DNA of 63,902 bases from Propionibacteriales bacterium (GCA_009377795.1 WHTJ01000013.1:1-63902); one strand, 5' to 3'. Numbered from the stretch's first letter, positions 1 to 9,522 are shown. Notes: generated by a model not told the origin, from the sequence alone. A program made the numbers and translations.

Positions 1-676
1 ACCGGGTGGCGGAGCGTTTGCGGCGGGCCTCGCGCTCCTCCCGCGCCAGCCGGTCGGCGAGCTGCCGGTCGGCGGCGTCGGGGTCGACGTACTCCAGAAT
101 CCGATGCCCCAGCCTGGTGAGCACCACCGGATCATGGTGAGCCGCCTGCTCGATCATGGTGTCCTCCACCGCGCGGCGGGTCTGCTCAGACGCGTCTTCG
201 GGGAGCTCGTGTAGCGCCCTGACCACACAGGCCGCCTGCTCCACCCCCAACCGACCACCGGCGAGCGCGAGCCCGGTGGCGGCACCCACCGGAGGCCCCT
301 CTGTCATCGTGGCGTCCCCGTCAGCCCACACCACCACGCCGGTGTCTCCTGCGGGTGCGGGTACGAGCAGCCGGGCCAACTGCACGTCGCGTTTCGCGGT
401 CTCCGGCCGCATCCGTTGGGTGTGTTTCAGCCACACCTGCGTCGAGGACGCTCCCACTCGCTCCGGCACGCCGCGGGCGTCAACCTCCGCCAGCAGACGC
501 AAGCCGAGCGCATGCACCCGGGTCGCCGTCCGATACGCCGCCTGGGTCTGCTCGGCAAGCTGTTCGTCCGGCAGCCGCCACGCCCGCGGATCGGCCACCT
601 GGTCCAGCACCCGGTTGACCTGTTGCAGCACGGACGCCACGTCGGTGTCCGGGGCGATGGTCATCGGCTGGCTCAT
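1..676 (-). CDS. DUF222 (13E12 repeat family) / HNH endonuclease-type protein, N-terminal part
   Basis: The minus strand is open from an ATG at 674-676 to the left edge (225 codons, no stop). The start reads MSQPMTIAPDTDVASVLQQ, followed by an alpha-helical region with DUF222 hallmarks such as WLKHTQRMRPETAKRD and many Val/Ala/Leu helices. In this family an HNH nuclease motif lies at the C-terminus, here beyond the window. A second member sits at 44448. The start is supported by a TAGCGT hexamer 7 nt upstream, suggesting a leaderless message. Family members are often multicopy in actinobacteria (for example REP13E12 in mycobacteria); the cellular role is unknown. Confidence 0.8.
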   Translation of the reverse strand, partial: MSQPMTIAPDTDVASVLQQVNRVLDQVADPRAWRLPDEQLAEQTQAAYRTATRVHALGLRLLAEVDARGVPERVGASSTQVWLKHTQRMRPETAKRDVQLARLLVPAPAGDTGVVVWADGDATMTEGPPVGAATGLALAGGRLGVEQAACVVRALHELPEDASEQTRRAVEDTMIEQAAHHDPVVLTRLGHRILEYVDPDAADRQLADRLAREEREARRKRSATR

Positions 677-683
677 GTCCCGA

Positions 684-689
684 ACGCTA
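684..689 (-). promoter_or_regulatory. -10 hexamer of the left DUF222 gene
   Basis: TAGCGT on the minus strand, 7 nt before the ATG at 676. This fits a leaderless actinobacterial promoter. No convincing -35 was found. Confidence 0.45.
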
Positions 690-725
690 GACGCCGCCGC
701 CGACACCAGGACGGCAATTTTCTGC

Positions 726-734
726 TTATCCACA
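726..734. promoter_or_regulatory. DnaA-box-like 9-mer
   Basis: TTATCCACA on the plus strand is an exact match to the classical DnaA box. It lies between the 24-bp repeats and the promoter of the left DUF222 gene. The second DUF222 gene has TTGTCCACA in the equivalent place (44362-44370). A single box may occur by chance; the paired placement makes it worth noting. Confidence 0.4.
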
Positions 735-774
735 ACCAAAACCGAGACCGAACTGTAACCCGCACCTCCTCGAC

Positions 775-831
775 CGGCCAGATGTGCAATCTCGGCGTGA
801 GGGGCGGCCAGATGTGCAATCTCGGCGCGAG
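775..831 (-). repeat. Two tandem copies of a 24-27 bp dispersed repeat
   Basis: Copies at 775-801 and 805-831 share the core CCAGATGTGCAATCTCGG, start 30 bp apart and differ at one base. Read in the direction of the left DUF222 gene they point toward its start, about 98 bp upstream. The same core occurs at 16715-16741 and twice at 44306-44361. Between the accA3 stop (846) and the DUF222 start (676) no other gene is seen. Confidence 0.9.
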
Positions 832-845
832 GGGGTGCGGGTGCG

Positions 846-2609
846 CTAGTCCTTGATCTCGCAGATCACGGCGCCGTTGGACACGGTGGCGCCGACTTCT
901 GCGTTGAGTGCGGTGATGGTGCCGGCCTTGTGCGCGTTCAGGGGCTGCTCCATCTTCATCGCCTCGAGTACGACGACGAGGTCGCCCTCGGCCACGGTCT
1001 GGCCCTCCTCGACCGCGATCTTCACGATCGTGCCCTGCATGGGCGAGGCCAGCGAGTCTCCGGTGACCGCGGAGCCGCCGCTCTTGGACCGGGTGCGCTT
1101 CTTTCCCTTGCCGCCGGCCGCGGCGCCGGCGGCCATCGCCCCCAGCCCGCCCGGAAGCACGACCTCGATCCGCTTGCCGCCCACCTCCACGGTGACCGCC
1201 TCGCGCGGTTCGGCGTCCTCGCCCTCGGCGAGCCCGTCGTACGGCGGGATGTCGTTCACGAACTCGGTCTCGATCCACCGGGTGTGCACGCCGAACGACC
1301 CGTCCCGGCCGACGAACGCCGGATCGTCCACGACCGCCCGATGGAACGGGATCACCGTCGGCATCCCCTCGACCACGAACTCGTCGAGCGCCCGTCGCGA
1401 TCGCTGGAGCGCCTCCTCGCGAGACCGCCCGGACACGATCAGCTTGGCCACCAGGGAGTCGAACACGCCAGGCACGGTCTCACCCTGGTCGTAACCACCG
1501 TCGAGCCGCACGCCGGGACCCGACGGGGCGTGCCAGCGGGTCAGCCTGCCGGGTGCGGGCAGGAAACCCCGCCCGGCGTCCTCGGCATTGATCCGGAACT
1601 CGATTGAGTGGCCCTCGATCCGCGGATCGCCGTATCCCAGCTCCTCACCGGCGGCGATCCGGAACATCTCGCGTACCAGGTCGATGCCGGTGACCTGCTC
1701 GGTGACCGGGTGCTCCACCTGCAGCCGGGTGTTGACCTCCAGGAACGAGATCGTGCCGTCCTGGCCGACGAGGAACTCACACGTCCCCGCGCCGACGTAG
1801 CCGGCCTCGGCGAGAATCGCCTTCGACGACTCGTAAAGCGTGCGAGTCTGCTCGTCGGACAGGAACGGCGCCGGCGCCTCCTCGACCAGCTTCTGGTGCC
1901 GGCGCTGCAGCGAACAGTCCCGAGTCGACACCACCACGACGTTGCCGTGCTGGTCGGCGAGGCACTGGGTCTCGACGTGCCGCGGGCGGTCGAGGTACCG
2001 CTCGACGAAGCACTCGCCGCGACCGAACGCGCCGACCGCCTCGCGCACGGCGGAGTCGTACATCTCGGCGACCTCGTCCTCGCTGCGCGCCACCTTGAGC
2101 CCGCGCCCGCCGCCGCCGTACGCCGCCTTGATCGCGATCGGCAACCCGTGCTCGCGGACGAACTCGAGCACCTCCTCGACGCCGCCGACCGGGTCAGGAG
2201 TTCCCGCGACCAGCGGGGCGCCGACCTTCTGTGCGATGTGCCGTGCCTGGACCTTGTCCCCCAGCGCGTCGATGGCGGCCGGGGGAGGCCCGATCCACAC
2301 CAGGCCGGCGTCGATCACCGACTGGGCGAACTGAGAGTTCTCGGCCAGGAACCCGTAACCGGGATGCACGCTGTCCGCGCCCGAGCGGCGCGCGAGGTCG
2401 ATGATCTTGTCGATCGAGAGGTACGAGTCGGAGGGCGTCGCGCCGTTCAGCGAGTACGCCTCGTCGGCCAGCCGGACGAAGAGGGCGTCGCGATCCGCCT
2501 CGGCGTACACCGCGACGCTGCCGATCCCCGCGTCCTTGCACGCACGGATCACGCGCACGGCGATCTCGCCCCGGTTGGCGACGAGCACCTTGCTCAGTGG
2601 CTTCGACAC
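846..2609 (-). CDS. accA3: Acetyl/propionyl-CoA carboxylase alpha subunit (biotin carboxylase + BCCP)
   Basis: 587 aa. The N-terminal two thirds is a biotin carboxylase ([17 protein letters not shown] start, ATP-grasp glycine loop [27 protein letters not shown]). The C-terminus is a biotinyl domain with EAMKM, the biotinylated lysine being about K552. It carboxylates biotin with bicarbonate and ATP, then hands CO2 to a beta subunit such as AccD at 7924-9522, making malonyl-CoA or methylmalonyl-CoA. The GTG at 2609 is chosen because AAGGAAGG lies 6 nt upstream; an in-frame GTG at 2633 would add 8 residues without a ribosome site. It matches AccA3 of mycobacteria in length and architecture, and the lysine must be modified by BirA (9545). 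Confidence 0.95.
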   Translation of the reverse strand: MSKPLSKVLVANRGEIAVRVIRACKDAGIGSVAVYAEADRDALFVRLADEAYSLNGATPSDSYLSIDKIIDLARRSGADSVHPGYGFLAENSQFAQSVIDAGLVWIGPPPAAIDALGDKVQARHIAQKVGAPLVAGTPDPVGGVEEVLEFVREHGLPIAIKAAYGGGGRGLKVARSEDEVAEMYDSAVREAVGAFGRGECFVERYLDRPRHVETQCLADQHGNVVVVSTRDCSLQRRHQKLVEEAPAPFLSDEQTRTLYESSKAILAEAGYVGAGTCEFLVGQDGTISFLEVNTRLQVEHPVTEQVTGIDLVREMFRIAAGEELGYGDPRIEGHSIEFRINAEDAGRGFLPAPGRLTRWHAPSGPGVRLDGGYDQGETVPGVFDSLVAKLIVSGRSREEALQRSRRALDEFVVEGMPTVIPFHRAVVDDPAFVGRDGSFGVHTRWIETEFVNDIPPYDGLAEGEDAEPREAVTVEVGGKRIEVVLPGGLGAMAAGAAAGGKGKKRTRSKSGGSAVTGDSLASPMQGTIVKIAVEEGQTVAEGDLVVVLEAMKMEQPLNAHKAGTITALNAEVGATVSNGAVICEIKD

Positions 2610-2670
2610 GGCACGCCTTCCTTCTCTCCACACCTCTCCGCGGGCCGTCCCCGACGACTCGCTGACCGGG

Positions 2671-2699
2671 AGTCTATGGCCCGCCCTTCTTCACTCCAG
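2671..2699 (-). promoter_or_regulatory. Putative accA3 promoter
   Basis: On the minus strand CTGGAG (2699-2694), 17 bp, TAGACT (2676-2671). It would give a leader of about 55 nt before the GTG at 2609. The -35 is a weak match. Confidence 0.35.
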
Positions 2700-2732
2700 C
2701 ACGTGGCGGGACTACCGCGTCGTACACAGGTG

Positions 2733-2738
2733 TAGTTT
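2733..2738 (+). promoter_or_regulatory. -10 hexamer of the O-methyltransferase gene
   Basis: TAGTTT ends 6 nt before the ATG at 2745, fitting a leaderless transcript. Confidence 0.45.
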
Positions 2739-2744
2739 CGCGAT

Positions 2745-3410
2745 ATGTCGCGGACGACCGAGACCCTCACTCCGGACCTGCACGAGTACCTGCTGCGGCA
2801 CAACCGGCCACAGCCCGACGCCCTCCTGCGGGACCTGGTCACGGACACCGCCGGGGCCCTGGCGGACGACGCGGAGATGCAGATCGCACCGGAGCAGGGC
2901 GCCTTCATGACGCTGCTCACCAGGCTGCTCGGAGTGGAGTTCGCGGTGGAGGTCGGCACCTTCACCGGGTACTCGTCCGTATGCATCGCGCGCGGCCTCG
3001 CGCCGGGAGGCCGCCTGCTGTGCTGCGACGTGAGCGAGGAGTTCACCGCGATCGCGCAGCGGTACTGGAAGCGGGCCGGCCTGTCCGACCGGATCGAGCT
3101 CCGGCTGGCGCCCGCACTCGACACGTTGCGCGCGCTGCCCGGCGATCCGAGGGTCGACCTGGCCTTCATCGACGCCGACAAGGGCGGGTACGTCGACTAC
3201 TGGGAGGAGCTCGTGCCGCGAATGCGTCCTGGAGGCGTGGTACTGGTCGACAACGTGTTCGCCGACGGCCGGGTGGCCGGGGACGACGCCCGCACCAGCG
3301 AGAACGTGGCCGCGATCCGGCGGTTCAACGACCACGCGGCCGCGGACGACCGGGTGGAGCTCGCGATGTTGCCGATCGCCGACGGGCTGACCTTCGCCCG
3401 CAAGGTGTGA
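2745..3410 (+). CDS. Class I SAM-dependent O-methyltransferase, caffeoyl-CoA type
   Basis: 221 aa, typical of the small O-methyltransferase family (Methyltransf_3). The SAM-binding motif I is AVEVGTFTGYSS, followed by LLCCDVSEEF (acidic ribose-binding end of strand 2) and LAFIDADKGGYVDYWEE, with the metal-binding DADK and VLVDNV strand expected for this family. It likely transfers a methyl group to a catechol-like hydroxyl with a divalent metal; the substrate cannot be told. Divergent from accA3. Its stop is followed 11 nt later by the next gene. Confidence 0.88.
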   Translation: MSRTTETLTPDLHEYLLRHNRPQPDALLRDLVTDTAGALADDAEMQIAPEQGAFMTLLTRLLGVEFAVEVGTFTGYSSVCIARGLAPGGRLLCCDVSEEFTAIAQRYWKRAGLSDRIELRLAPALDTLRALPGDPRVDLAFIDADKGGYVDYWEELVPRMRPGGVVLVDNVFADGRVAGDDARTSENVAAIRRFNDHAAADDRVELAMLPIADGLTFARKV

Positions 3411-3421
3411 GGGCCGCGGCG

Positions 3422-3925
3422 GTGGAGTCGCTCTGCTGGTACGTCGCGTACGGATCGAACCTCAGCTACGAGCGGGTTTTGTGTTATCTGCAAGGAGGTC
3501 GTCCGCCTGGGGCTCGCCGTACATACGCCGCGGTCGCCGATCCGTCGCCGCCGCGCGACGACCGTGCGACCTGGCTCGACGGGGCTCTCTATTTCGCGCT
3601 CGAGTCGGAGGTGTGGGGCGGTGGCATCGCCTTCCTGGACCAGGAGGCACCGGCACGCACCCCCGCGCGCGGCTATCTGATCAGCACCGAGCAGCGGGAC
3701 GCGGTGTTCGCCGCGGAGACGAGGTACGGCGAGCTGTTCTCCCTGCCCGCGGTGGACGGGATCCCGGCTTGTACGTTCGGCTCGACGGAACGCATCGCAC
3801 CGCGGTCGGCTCCCTCGCCGGCGTACCTCGAGACGATGGCCCGCGGGCTCACCGAGTCACACGGCTGGAGCGCGGGACGGGCTGCCGAGTACCTCTCCGG
3901 CCTCACGGACAACGGTCAGCGGTGA
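3422..3925 (+). CDS. Gamma-glutamylcyclotransferase-like protein
   Basis: 167 aa from a GTG at 3422, preceded by GAGGG at 8 nt. An alternative GTG at 3407 would overlap the upstream stop by 4 nt. The N-terminus has WYVAYGSNLSYER, the glycine-rich YGSN loop that marks the GGCT-like fold (often misannotated histone deacetylase). The family removes gamma-glutamyl groups as 5-oxoproline, but many bacterial members have unknown substrates. Probably co-transcribed with the O-methyltransferase. Confidence 0.75.
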   Translation: MESLCWYVAYGSNLSYERVLCYLQGGRPPGARRTYAAVADPSPPRDDRATWLDGALYFALESEVWGGGIAFLDQEAPARTPARGYLISTEQRDAVFAAETRYGELFSLPAVDGIPACTFGSTERIAPRSAPSPAYLETMARGLTESHGWSAGRAAEYLSGLTDNGQR

Positions 3926-4084
3926 GTGCTGGATATCGGCCCGAGCTCGACAAAGCGAGGCCGCCACCATGACACGCACGGCCACGCCCCAGGCGTCGTA
4001 CCGTGACCAAACGTGCCACCGCACGGATGAGGAAGCCCGGGGGAGGTAGGTTGGCGAGATCGCACCAGATCACCGGGAAGTGAC

Positions 4085-5251
4085 ATGAACTTCGAGTTGT
4101 CCCGCGAGCACGAGGAGTTTCGGCGCAGCGTGCGGGAGTTCGCGCGGGCGGAGATCGCGCCGCATGTCGAGCAGTGGGACCGCGAGCACCACTTCCCGGT
4201 CGAGACCGTGCAGGCCATGGGCAAGCTCGGGCTGTTCGGCCTGACGACACCCGAGGAGTACGGCGGCGCCGGCGGCGACTTCACCAGCCTGTGTGTGGGG
4301 ATCGAGGAGATCGGCAGGGTCGATCAGTCCCTCGGGATCACGCTGGAGGCCGCGGTCGGGCTGGGCATCAACCCGATCCTCACCTTCGGTACCGACGAGC
4401 AGAAGCGGCGCTGGCTGCCCGATCTGGTCACCGGAAACCGGCTCGCCGGGTTCGGGCTCACCGAGCCGGGTTCGGGCTCCGACGCCGCGGCCACCAAGAC
4501 CAGGGCGGACTTGCGCGAGGGCGAGTGGATCATCGACGGGTCCAAGCAGTTCATCACGAACTCCGGAACGGAGATCACCTCGCTCGTCACGGTGACCGCG
4601 CGCACCGGCGAGACCGCGGACGGCAGGCCCGAGGTCTCCACGATCATCGTGCCGAACGGCACTCCCGGGTTCGTGGTCGAACCGGCGTACCGCAAGATGG
4701 GCTGGCGGATCTCCGACACCCACCCGCTCACCTTCGAGGACTGCCGGGTGCCGGAGGACCACATGCTCGGCGAACGCGGCCGCGGGTTCGCGCAGTTCCT
4801 CGCCATGCTGGACGACGGCCGGGTCGCGATCGCGGCGCTGGCGGTCGGCTGCATCCAGGCGTGCCTCGACCTGTCCCGGGAGTACGCCGGCGAGCGGACG
4901 ACGTTCGACGTGCCGATCGGCTCCAAGCAGGGAGTCGCGTTCCAGCTCGCCGACCTCGCGGTGATGGCGGAGGCAGCACGGTCGCTCACCTACAAGGCGG
5001 CGGCGCTCAAGGACGCCGGCCGGCCGGTGAGGGAGTTCAAGCAGGCCGCCGCGATCGCGAAGCTGTACGCCACCGAGTCCGCGGTCACCGCGACCCGGAT
5101 CGCCACCCAGGTGTTCGGCGGGTACGGCTTCATGGAGGAGTATCCCGTCGCCCGGTTCTACCGGGACGCCAAGGTGCTGGAGATCGGGGAGGGGACCAGC
5201 GAGGTCCAGCGGATTTTGATCGCCCGCGGCCTCGGGCTCCCCGTGGAGTAG
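4085..5251 (+). CDS. fadE25: Acyl-CoA dehydrogenase (FadE25-like)
   Basis: 388 aa, the usual length for soluble FAD-dependent acyl-CoA dehydrogenases. Motifs: LTEPGSGSDAAATKT (FAD/substrate signature 1), QVFGGYGFMEEYP and EIGEGTSEVQR, where the glutamate at about 369 occupies the catalytic base position of the MCAD/SCAD type. It oxidises acyl-CoA to trans-2-enoyl-CoA and passes electrons to ETF. GGGAAG lies just upstream of the ATG. In mycobacteria fadE25 also lies near purE/purK and the accD5 region, so the context agrees. Confidence 0.9.
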   Translation: MNFELSREHEEFRRSVREFARAEIAPHVEQWDREHHFPVETVQAMGKLGLFGLTTPEEYGGAGGDFTSLCVGIEEIGRVDQSLGITLEAAVGLGINPILTFGTDEQKRRWLPDLVTGNRLAGFGLTEPGSGSDAAATKTRADLREGEWIIDGSKQFITNSGTEITSLVTVTARTGETADGRPEVSTIIVPNGTPGFVVEPAYRKMGWRISDTHPLTFEDCRVPEDHMLGERGRGFAQFLAMLDDGRVAIAALAVGCIQACLDLSREYAGERTTFDVPIGSKQGVAFQLADLAVMAEAARSLTYKAAALKDAGRPVREFKQAAAIAKLYATESAVTATRIATQVFGGYGFMEEYPVARFYRDAKVLEIGEGTSEVQRILIARGLGLPVE

Positions 5252-5252
5252 C

Positions 5253-5317
5253 CCGTCGAGTGGCCTCAGATGCGCGGGACACGCTGGTGCCGGCGTACAA
5301 ATGAGGCCACTCGACGG
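5253..5317. terminator. Perfect 16-bp inverted repeat between convergent genes
   Basis: Arms at 5253-5268 and 5302-5317 (CCGTCGAGTGGCCTCA and its exact complement) enclose 33 nt. The element starts 2 nt after the acyl-CoA dehydrogenase stop and ends 11 nt before the maf stop, so it is placed as a bidirectional terminator. There is no T-tract, and the loop is longer than usual. Confidence 0.6.
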
Positions 5318-5327
5318 ACCGGCCGGC

Positions 5328-5969
5328 CTAGCTTCGGCGTACGGCGGCGTCGCCACCCGCGCTTCCCACGACCCACAGGTCGGTCCACGGCACGCCCAGC
5401 TCACCGACCAGCCGACGCAACAACGGCAGGCTGATCCCGACCACGGTGTGCGGATCTCCCTCGATCCGCTCCACGAAGGCACCACCCAGCCCGTCGATGG
5501 TGAACGCTCCGGCCACGTGCAGCGGCTCGCCGGTGCCGACGTACGCCTCGATCTCCGCGTCTGTGACATCGGCGAAGTGCACGGTCGTCGACTCGGTGCC
5601 GGAGGCCCGGGAACGCCGGCCGACGTCGATCACACAGTGCCCGGTGTGCAACTCCCCGGACCGCCCACGCATCGCGCGCCAGCGCGCCGCCGCCTCCGCG
5701 GCGTCGGCCGGCTTGCCGCAGACCTGCCCGTCGAGCTCCAACACCGAGTCGCAACCGACCACCAGCTCGGAGTGCTGCATCTGACCGGCCACCGCCTCGG
5801 CCTTGCGCTGTGCCAGCTCCAGGGCGATGCCGGCGGGATCGGACGCGGTCACCCGGGTCTCGTCCACGCCGGACACGACGACGCTGGGATCGAGGCCTGC
5901 TGCCCGCAACGTCTTGAGCCGCGCCGGCGACGCGGAGGCGAGCACCAACCGGGGATGCTGCACCGTCAC
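5328..5969 (-). CDS. maf: Maf family nucleoside triphosphate pyrophosphatase
   Basis: 213 aa. The start has LVLASASPARLKTLRAAG, the family's S-x-S/A-P-R signature, and the middle has VVGCDSVLELDGQVCGKP with the catalytic-base region. Maf proteins hydrolyse dTTP/UTP or modified nucleotides to the monophosphate and act in house-cleaning. The GTG at 5969 overlaps the stop of the upstream DUF885 gene by 4 nt (GTGA), indicating coupling. Last gene of accD-accE-DUF885-maf; mycobacteria also keep maf next to accE5-accD5. Confidence 0.92.
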   Translation of the reverse strand: MTVQHPRLVLASASPARLKTLRAAGLDPSVVVSGVDETRVTASDPAGIALELAQRKAEAVAGQMQHSELVVGCDSVLELDGQVCGKPADAAEAAARWRAMRGRSGELHTGHCVIDVGRRSRASGTESTTVHFADVTDAEIEAYVGTGEPLHVAGAFTIDGLGGAFVERIEGDPHTVVGISLPLLRRLVGELGVPWTDLWVVGSAGGDAAVRRS

Positions 5970-7687
5970 ATCCGCCGCAGAGCGTCCCGCAGCGGGTCGA
6001 GACCGAGCGGCCCGAGGTCGAGCGCCGCCCGGTGGAACTCCTTGAGCTCGAACCCGGCGCCCTTCCGGGCCTGCGCCTCCTCGCGGGCCCGCAGCCAGAT
6101 CCGCTCGCCCACCTTGTACGACGGTGCCTGGCCGGGCCACCCGAGGTAACGGTCGAACTCGAACCGCAGGATCTGCTCGTCCATGCGGCAGTGCTGGAGC
6201 AGGAACGCGAACCCGAGGTCCGGCGTCCAGGTCTCTCCGGGGTGGAAGCCGAACGGGTTGTCGGTGGGGATCGCAAGCTCCAGGTGCATGCCGATGTCGA
6301 TGATGACCCGCACCGCCCGGAGCGCCTGCCCGTCCAGCATGCCCAGCAGCTCGCCGGGGTCGTCGAGGTAGCCGAGCTCCTCCATCAGGCGCTCGGCGTA
6401 CAGCGCCCAACCCTCGCCGTGGCCGGACACGAAGCACATCAGCCGCTGCCAGCGGTTCAGCAGGTCGCTGCGGTAGGCGGTCTGGCCGATCTGCAGGTGG
6501 TGACCGGGTACACCCTCATGGAAGACCGTGGTCACCTCCTGCCAGGTGGCGAAGGAGGTGGTGCCCTCGGGCACCGCCCACCACATCCGGCCCGGCCGGC
6601 TGAAGTCCTCGCTCGGGCCGGTGTAGTAGATGCCGCCCTCATGGGTCGGGGCGATCCGGCACTCGATCCGGCGCACCGCCTCGGGGATGTCGAAGTGGAC
6701 GTCGGCCAGCTCGGCCACGGTCTTGTCGGCCAGTGCCTGCATCCAGTCGCGGAAGGCCTCGGTGCCCTCGATCCGCCGCGCCGGGTCGGCGTCGAGGGCG
6801 GCGACCGCGTCGTCCACCGATCCACCGGGCACGATCCGGTCGGCCACCGCGGCCATCTCGTCCTCGATGCGCTTCAGCTCCTCCCAGCCCCACGCGTAGG
6901 TCTCGTCCAGGTCGATGGTGGCGCCCAGGAAGTAGCGAGAGCCCAGCGCGTAGCGGTCCCGGCCGACCGGGTCGTGCTCGCGGGCCGGTCCGGACAGCTC
7001 CCCCCGCAGGAAGCGGGCGAAGTCGCGGTACGCCGTACGCGCCGCGTCGGCCGCGGCCTCCAGCCGGCCACGCAGGGCGCCGTCATCCGGACCCTGCGAC
7101 ACCAGACCCGCGAAGAAGTCGCCGGAACCGCTGTCGTCGGTCCAGGAGTCCACCTTCGCGGCGCAGGAATCGACCTGCCGCCTCGACGTGACATGGCCGG
7201 ACGCGGCACCCTCCCGAAGGGTCTGCTGGTATCCGCGCAGCGAGTCGGGTACCGCCTCCAGCCGACTGGCGATGTTGGCCCACGCCTCCTCGCCCTCGGT
7301 GTCCATCAGGTCGAACACCATCCGGATGTCCTGCATCGGGCTGTCGATCACGTTCAGCTCGGTCTGCGGGATCCGCGCGTCGTACCGCTCGACGTCGAGC
7401 CCGAGCCGCTCCGCCATCGCGTCCTTCGCCACCGCCTCGCGCGGGTCGGTGGGGGTCGTCGTGTCGAGCGCGGCGAGGGCACGGCGCACCAGCTCCTCGC
7501 GGGCGGCGAAGCCGTCCGGGGTGTAGTCGTTCATCTCGTCGTCGTGACCGGCGATCCCGGCGAACGTCGCGTCGATCGGGGCGAGCGCGGAGTAGTCCTC
7601 GACGAACCGGTCGGCGAGGGCGTCGACCGGTCTGGCGGCCGCCGCGTGAGGTGTCGGGTCGGGCTGGGTGTGGTCGTCGTTCTTCAC
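5966..7687 (-). CDS. DUF885 family metallopeptidase-like protein
   Basis: 573 aa, normal for DUF885. The C-terminal half has VFHEGVPGHHLQIGQ and GHGEGWALYAERLMEELG, two conserved motifs resembling the zinc-ligand pattern of M32/M2-type peptidases. No signal peptide is seen, so it is probably cytoplasmic. The peptidase role is inferred from the fold; no substrate is known to me. The GTG at 7687 has GGAGG directly abutting it, an awkward spacing, so a slightly later start is possible. It sits 18 bp after accE and overlaps maf by 4 nt. Confidence 0.82.
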   Translation of the reverse strand: MKNDDHTQPDPTPHAAAARPVDALADRFVEDYSALAPIDATFAGIAGHDDEMNDYTPDGFAAREELVRRALAALDTTTPTDPREAVAKDAMAERLGLDVERYDARIPQTELNVIDSPMQDIRMVFDLMDTEGEEAWANIASRLEAVPDSLRGYQQTLREGAASGHVTSRRQVDSCAAKVDSWTDDSGSGDFFAGLVSQGPDDGALRGRLEAAADAARTAYRDFARFLRGELSGPAREHDPVGRDRYALGSRYFLGATIDLDETYAWGWEELKRIEDEMAAVADRIVPGGSVDDAVAALDADPARRIEGTEAFRDWMQALADKTVAELADVHFDIPEAVRRIECRIAPTHEGGIYYTGPSEDFSRPGRMWWAVPEGTTSFATWQEVTTVFHEGVPGHHLQIGQTAYRSDLLNRWQRLMCFVSGHGEGWALYAERLMEELGYLDDPGELLGMLDGQALRAVRVIIDIGMHLELAIPTDNPFGFHPGETWTPDLGFAFLLQHCRMDEQILRFEFDRYLGWPGQAPSYKVGERIWLRAREEAQARKGAGFELKEFHRAALDLGPLGLDPLRDALRRM

Positions 7688-7705
7688 CTCCGCGACCCTA
7701 CCTAC

Positions 7706-7927
7706 TCAACGGGGGCGGGTGCTGTTGCGCCAGGCGGCGGGGCCGCGGGGAAGTGGTTGCCGTACGAGAGCGCCCCGGTCCGCCCAGGCCGACCGCGGCG
7801 ATTTCTGCCCGCCGGTCGCGCCCGCGGATCGCGCCGCCGCCGAGCGGGCCGACACGACCGCGACCAGGGCGGCCAGGTCCTCCGGTGCCGGGTCGCCCTT
7901 GACGACCCGCAGCATGGGCCGGCTCAT
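7706..7927 (-). CDS. accE: Acyl-CoA carboxylase epsilon subunit
   Basis: 73 aa. The sequence begins [19 protein letters not shown] and has the epsilon-type pattern: a short R-V-V-K-G-x-P-x-x-E-E/D-L-A-A-L-x-A-V segment near the start, an Ala/Arg-rich middle and a short C-terminal tail with Trp. This small subunit binds AccA-AccD and stimulates the complex in actinobacteria. The ATG at 7927 overlaps the accD stop by 4 nt (ATGA), so the two are translationally coupled, which strongly supports the call despite the small size. Confidence 0.85.
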   Translation of the reverse strand: MSRPMLRVVKGDPAPEDLAALVAVVSARSAAARSAGATGGQKSPRSAWADRGALVRQPLPRGPAAWRNSTRPR

Positions 7928-9522
7928 AGCGGGATGTTGCCGTGCTTCTTCGGGGGCAGCGTCTCGCGCTTGTTGCGGAGCACGCGGAGGGCGCGGACGA
8001 TCTCCACTCGCGTCTCGTGCGGGGCGATCACCGCGTCGAGATAGCCCCGCTCGGCCGCGATATAGGGGTTGGCCAGGGTGTCCTCGTACTCCTGGATCAG
8101 CTCCTGGCGGCGCTTCTCCACGTCGTCGGCCGCGGCCAGCTCCTTGCGGTAGAGGATGTTCGCCGCGCCCTGCGCACCCATCACCGCGACCTGAGCGGTC
8201 GGCCACGCCACGTTGACGTCGGCGCCGAGATGCTTCGAGCCCATGACGTCGTACGCGCCGCCGTATGCCTTGCGGGTGATCACCGTGACCAGCGGAACCG
8301 TCGCCTCGGCGTACGCGTAGATCAGCTTCGCGCCCCGGCGGATGATGCCGTTCCACTCCTGGTCGGTGCCGGGCAGGAATCCGGGTACGTCGACGAAGGT
8401 CAGCACCGGGATGTTGAACGCGTCGCAGGTCCGTACGAACCGCGCGCCCTTCTCCGACGCGTCGATGTCGAGCGTGCCGGCGAACTGCAGGGGCTGGTTT
8501 CCGACGACACCCACCGGATGGCCCTCGATCCGGCCGAACCCCACGACGATGTTCGGCGCGAACAGCTCCTGTACCTCGAGGAACTCGCCGTCGTCGAGGA
8601 CGTGCTCGATCACGGTGTGCATGTCGTACGGCTGGTTGGGCGAGTCCGGGACCAGGGTGTCGAGCTCGCGGTCCTCGTCGGTGATGTCGAGATCGACCGC
8701 CTCGTCGTACGCCGGCGGGTCCTCGAGATTGTTCTGCGGAAGATAGGAGAGCAGCGCCTTCACGTAGTCGAGCGCGTCGTCCTCGTCCGTGGCCATGTAG
8801 TGCGCGTTGCCGCTCTTGGTGTTGTGGGCCCGAGCGCCGCCGAGCTCCTCGAAGGTGACGTCCTCGCCGGTGACCGTCTTGATGACGTCCGGCCCGGTGA
8901 TGAACATGTGCGAGGTCTGGTCGACCATCACGGTGAAATCGGTGACCGCGGGGGAGTAGACATGGCCACCAGCGCAGGTGCCCATGATCATCGAGATCTG
9001 CGGGATCACTCCGGATGCGTGGACGTTGCGGCGGAAGATCTCGCCGTACAGGCCGAGCGACACCACACCCTCCTGGATGCGCGCACCCGCGCCCTCGTTG
9101 ATCCCGATCACCGGGCAGCCGGTCTTGGTCGCGAGGTCCATCGCCTTGCAGATCTTCTCGCCGTACACCTCGCCGAGGCTGCCGCCGAAGACCGTGAAGT
9201 CCTGCGCGAACACCACGACCTGGCGTCCGTCGATCGTGCCCCATCCGGTCACGACCCCGTCGCCGTACGGGCGGTTCTTCTCCAGGCCGAACGCCGTCGA
9301 CCGGTGCCGGGCCAGCTCGTCCAGCTCGACGAACGACCCGTCGTCCAGCAGCCGGTCCACCCGTTCGCGGGCGGTCAGCTTGCCCCTGGCGTGCTGCTTC
9401 TCGATCGCGCGTGCCGACCCGGCGTGGATGGCCTCGTCGAGCCGCTGGTCGAGGTCGGCGAGCTTGCCGGCCGTGGTGTGGATGTCCGGCTTCGGTTGGC
9501 CTCCGTGGGCTTCTTCGGTCAC
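7924..9522 (-). CDS. accD: Acyl-CoA (propionyl/acetyl-CoA) carboxylase beta subunit
   Basis: 532 aa carboxyltransferase. The N-terminal half has [30 protein letters not shown] and [12 protein letters not shown] (oxyanion/acyl-CoA site); the C-terminal half has [14 protein letters not shown] and [15 protein letters not shown] (biotin-side site). It moves CO2 from biotin on AccA to propionyl- or acetyl-CoA. AccD5-like by context, next to accE, maf and birA as in mycobacteria. The GTG at 9522 has AGGA at about 7 nt. Only 22 bp separate it from divergent birA. Confidence 0.93.
   Translation of the reverse strand: MTEEAHGGQPKPDIHTTAGKLADLDQRLDEAIHAGSARAIEKQHARGKLTARERVDRLLDDGSFVELDELARHRSTAFGLEKNRPYGDGVVTGWGTIDGRQVVVFAQDFTVFGGSLGEVYGEKICKAMDLATKTGCPVIGINEGAGARIQEGVVSLGLYGEIFRRNVHASGVIPQISMIMGTCAGGHVYSPAVTDFTVMVDQTSHMFITGPDVIKTVTGEDVTFEELGGARAHNTKSGNAHYMATDEDDALDYVKALLSYLPQNNLEDPPAYDEAVDLDITDEDRELDTLVPDSPNQPYDMHTVIEHVLDDGEFLEVQELFAPNIVVGFGRIEGHPVGVVGNQPLQFAGTLDIDASEKGARFVRTCDAFNIPVLTFVDVPGFLPGTDQEWNGIIRRGAKLIYAYAEATVPLVTVITRKAYGGAYDVMGSKHLGADVNVAWPTAQVAVMGAQGAANILYRKELAAADDVEKRRQELIQEYEDTLANPYIAAERGYLDAVIAPHETRVEIVRALRVLRNKRETLPPKKHGNIPL

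Noticed and set aside
156-758. Ser/Thr-rich 200-codon plus-strand frame at the left edge
   Set aside because: Antisense to the DUF222 gene, whose minus-strand translation has family sequence.
4070-5569. 499-codon minus-strand frame opposite the acyl-CoA dehydrogenase
   Set aside because: Shadow of a gene with clear catalytic motifs; no family resemblance of its own.
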